Assembly: GCA_000621425.1 (NCBI GenBank)
Contig: JHYJ01000003.1
Location: forward strand, 98,913-162,912
Direction of reading: 5' to 3'
Source of the DNA: Lachnospiraceae bacterium AB2028
GTDB lineage: Bacteria > Bacillota > Clostridia > Lachnospirales > Lachnospiraceae
DNA length: 64,000 nt
In this document: one piece after another, positions 61,914-64,000 of the stretch
Layout of the letters: every line of letters begins with the position of its first letter
Numbering within the stretch: the first letter of the stretch is position 1
Position numbers and translations under genes: made by a program
Notes under the pieces: generated by a model
Database searches by the model: none
What the model was told of the DNA's origin: nothing
The model's input: only the letters and a program-made list of their open reading frames with translations

Positions 61914-63290
61914 ATGTCAGAGAAAACAATCCCTTACAAGATCTATTTATCAGAAGATGAGATTCCCAAGGCATGGTATAACATGAGAGCTGATATGAAG
62001 GTTAAGCCTGCTCCCCTTTTAAACCCGGGTACCGGCAAGCCCCTCACAGCTGAAGAGCTTTCACCTATCTTCTGTGAAGAGCTGGTTGCACAGGAGTTAG
62101 ACGAGAATACACCTTATATAGATATTCCGGAGGAAATCCGCAGTTTCTACACAATGTACCGTCCTTCACCTTTAGTAAGAGCTTACTGCCTGGAGGAAAA
62201 GCTCCAGACACCTGCCAAGATCTACTACAAATTCGAAGGTAACAACACCAGCGGAAGCCACAAGCTTAATTCCGCTATTGCCCAGGCATACTACGCTAAG
62301 AAGCAGGGACTTAAGGGCGTAACCACTGAGACCGGCGCAGGCCAGTGGGGTACGGCACTTTCAATGGCATGCTCGTACTTCGGCCTTGACTGCAAGGTAT
62401 ACATGGTTAAGGTTTCCTACGAGCAGAAACCTTTCCGCCGCGAAGTAATGCGTACATACGGAGCATCAGTTGTTCCTTCACCTTCAGAGACTACAGAAGT
62501 TGGTAAGAAGATCCTTGCTGAGCATCCCGGAACCACCGGAAGCCTTGGCTGTGCAATCTCCGAGGCCGTTGAAGTTGCTACAAAGAATCCCGGATACCGT
62601 TATGTACTGGGAAGCGTGCTGAACCAGGTACTGCTCCACCAGTCAGTAATCGGTCTGGAAGCAAAGGCTGCACTTGATAAGTACGGCATCAAGCCCGACA
62701 TCATCATCGGATGTGCCGGCGGCGGTTCAAACCTTGGCGGACTCATCGCGCCTTTCATGGGCGAGAAACTCCGTGGCGAAGCAGACTACCGCATCATCGC
62801 TGTTGAGCCTGCATCATGCCCCAGTTTCACAAGAGGCGTATATGCATATGATTTCTGCGACACCGGTATGATCTGCCCGCTCGCAAAGATGTACACACTT
62901 GGAAGCAGTTTCATTCCTTCAGCAAACCACGCAGGTGGACTTCGTTTCCACGGAATGAGCAGCACACTTTCACAGCTCTATCACGACGGATACATGGAGG
63001 CTACCAGCGTAGAGCAGACATCCGTATTCGAAGCAGCTGAGCAGTTCGCACGTGTTGAAGGCATCCTTCCTGCACCTGAAAGCTCACATGCTATCCGCGT
63101 TGCTATCGACGAGGCTCTTAAGTGCAAGGAAACCGGCGAAGAAAAGACCATCGTATTCGGTCTTACCGGTACAGGATATTTCGACCTGGTTGCTTATGAG
63201 AAATTCCACAATGGTGAAATGAGCGACGAGATACCTACTGACGAGCAGCTCCAGGCATCATTTGCAAAGCTGCCTAAGGTAGAAGCTTAA
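61914..63290 (+). CDS. trpB: tryptophan synthase beta chain, TrpB2 type
   Basis: A 458-aa PLP enzyme condensing indole and serine to tryptophan. This is the long TrpB2 branch (about 450 aa, versus about 400 for TrpB1): an N-terminal extension with WYNMRADMKVKPAPLLNPGTGKP, PLP lysine K117 in SGSHKLNSA, and the phosphate loop GCAGGGSNLGG. ATG at 61914 has AAAGGAGA upstream. It is controlled by a Trp T-box and followed by a strong terminator, so it is monocistronic. No trpA is nearby; TrpB2 can work with free indole. Confidence 0.94.
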   Translation: MSEKTIPYKIYLSEDEIPKAWYNMRADMKVKPAPLLNPGTGKPLTAEELSPIFCEELVAQELDENTPYIDIPEEIRSFYTMYRPSPLVRAYCLEEKLQTPAKIYYKFEGNNTSGSHKLNSAIAQAYYAKKQGLKGVTTETGAGQWGTALSMACSYFGLDCKVYMVKVSYEQKPFRREVMRTYGASVVPSPSETTEVGKKILAEHPGTTGSLGCAISEAVEVATKNPGYRYVLGSVLNQVLLHQSVIGLEAKAALDKYGIKPDIIIGCAGGGSNLGGLIAPFMGEKLRGEADYRIIAVEPASCPSFTRGVYAYDFCDTGMICPLAKMYTLGSSFIPSANHAGGLRFHGMSSTLSQLYHDGYMEATSVEQTSVFEAAEQFARVEGILPAPESSHAIRVAIDEALKCKETGEEKTIVFGLTGTGYFDLVAYEKFHNGEMSDEIPTDEQLQASFAKLPKVEA

Positions 63291-63333
63291 GATTTAAAAT
63301 AGTTAAACCCCAATTACCCCCCCCTATTAATAA

Positions 63334-63366
63334 CCCCGTGTACCTATGTACACGGGGTATTTGTTT
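63334..63366 (+). terminator. rho-independent terminator after trpB
   Basis: CCCCGTGTAC (63334-63343) pairs with GTACACGGGG (63348-63357), 4-nt loop, then TATTTGTTT. 44 nt after the stop. Confidence 0.85.
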
Positions 63367-63385
63367 ACTTATGTCTCTGAAATAC

Positions 63386-64000
63386 TCAGTCAAGTTTCAA
63401 TACATATCCCTTGCTTTCCCTATCTCTACTAAGAACCACTGTGCTATCCTGCAGATCATAGAGGGTGCAAGAGCCGAATTCATATATGTTTCCGATTCTG
63501 TCCTGACCGACAACAGAGATGCTTACTGCATCATCCTGGGCGTAGGGATCCAGGATTGCTCCTGTATAATGGAAGAAACCTGCATCAGGCAATTTTGAAA
63601 TCCCAAGGATCTCATACATGTCCACGTCGCCATCATCGGTACTGATGCACATATGTACAATGTCTATTCCGCTGGTATTGGTAAAATAAACGCTGACGTC
63701 TTCTGTGGAAAGTGAGTCAGGAGCCTGCTCCCTTACAAGGCTGTCGGGCTGGGGTTTATCATTTTCCGCGGATGAGTCCGTATCTGGTTCAGCAGTATCA
63801 TTTATTCCCTCATCAACAGGAACAGCTGTAAAGCCCATATCACCCGTCACTTCTGCATCGGTATCCGTGGCATTTCTATCAGCCAGGTCAGCCAGAGTGC
63901 CTGTAGCTGAATCCATAGTAGCATCTCCATCGGAAACACTGTCCTTACCGCCCTTCCCAAGACCACAGCCGGCAAGCAGAGATAAAGCAAGAATCATCGT
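63386..64000 (-). CDS. hypothetical lipoprotein, N terminus cut by window edge
   Basis: At least 203 aa. The visible N terminus (MILALSLLAGCGLG) is the hydrophobic core of a lipoprotein signal with lipobox LAGC; the positively charged start residues are missing, so the gene probably begins beyond 64000. A Ser/Asp/Glu-rich linker of about 80 residues precedes a compact C-terminal domain (VSVYFTNTSGIDIVHMCISTDD, TVVLSRDRESKGYVLKLD), which I do not recognise. It converges on trpB across the terminator. Confidence 0.65.
   Translation of the reverse strand, partial: TMILALSLLAGCGLGKGGKDSVSDGDATMDSATGTLADLADRNATDTDAEVTGDMGFTAVPVDEGINDTAEPDTDSSAENDKPQPDSLVREQAPDSLSTEDVSVYFTNTSGIDIVHMCISTDDGDVDMYEILGISKLPDAGFFHYTGAILDPYAQDDAVSISVVGQDRIGNIYEFGSCTLYDLQDSTVVLSRDRESKGYVLKLD

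Overview
The window looks like a chromosomal segment of an anaerobic, low-to-medium GC Bacillota, most likely a Lachnospiraceae of the Butyrivibrio/Pseudobutyrivibrio type. This is an inference from gene content: a Gram-positive tad pilus locus, paired glgC/glgD, spoVG, DnaD/DnaI replication proteins, a T-box riboswitch, an LtaS-like sulfatase, an [FeFe]-hydrogenase-like sensor kinase and an intracellular GH5 glucanase. Nearly all genes lie on the minus strand; the plus-strand exceptions are a GT-C glycosyltransferase (5658), the GH5 gene (31730) and trpB (61914). I see no phage, insertion sequence, CRISPR array, rRNA or tRNA.

Layout. 73-5251: tad/Flp pilus assembly genes in transcription order prepilin peptidase, tadZ/cpaE, tadA/cpaF, tadB, tadC-like, and a 29-codon truncated Flp pilin at the edge. 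5658-6977: GT-C glycosyltransferase. 7018-12760: two adjacent hybrid histidine kinases, one with a dCACHE sensor and HPt, the other with an [FeFe]-hydrogenase-like sensor. 12880-17998: putP, DUF3737, malY/patB, zinc ribbon and ion-transporter-like permease, probably one operon. 18131-20231: cysK and a ferredoxin-type aldo/keto reductase. 20460-27108: nickel/peptide-type ABC importer with two tandem methyltransferases. 27185-31438: HAD phosphatase, LtaS-like sulfatase and DUF3810 metalloprotease-like protein. 31730-33985: GH5 glucanase and an M48 protease. 34007-39892: SUKH-type and unrecognised small proteins, a flavodoxin-like reductase and a CgeB-like glycosyltransferase. 39953-46120: zinc-ribbon/Ig-like membrane protein, then pth-mfd. 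46412-49143: glgC-glgD-spoVG. 49497-53227: prs, dnaI and dnaD, with two perfect tandem DnaA boxes upstream of dnaD. 53657-58452: murC, a nucleotidyltransferase, a lipoprotein and pgi. 58517-58831: a perfect 152-bp tandem duplication of a multi-hairpin repeat. 58864-61458: a third hybrid kinase. 61539-63366: a Trp T-box, trpB2 and terminator. 63386 to the edge: a lipoprotein.

How they work together. The tad genes would build a Flp-type pilus, but the only pilin seen is broken. The kinases share nearly the same transmitter and receiver core with different inputs (extracellular dCACHE or cytosolic Fe-S/H-cluster); only one carries an HPt, so the 7018/9920 pair may form one phosphorelay. glgC/glgD commit glucose-1-phosphate to glycogen and pgi links to glycolysis. 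The most unusual signals are the hydrogenase-sensor kinase next to an amino-acid-motif dCACHE kinase, the DnaA boxes at dnaD-dnaI, the structured repeat family (4709 and 58517), the methyltransferase-ABC operon, and the TadC protein with an extra extracytoplasmic domain.
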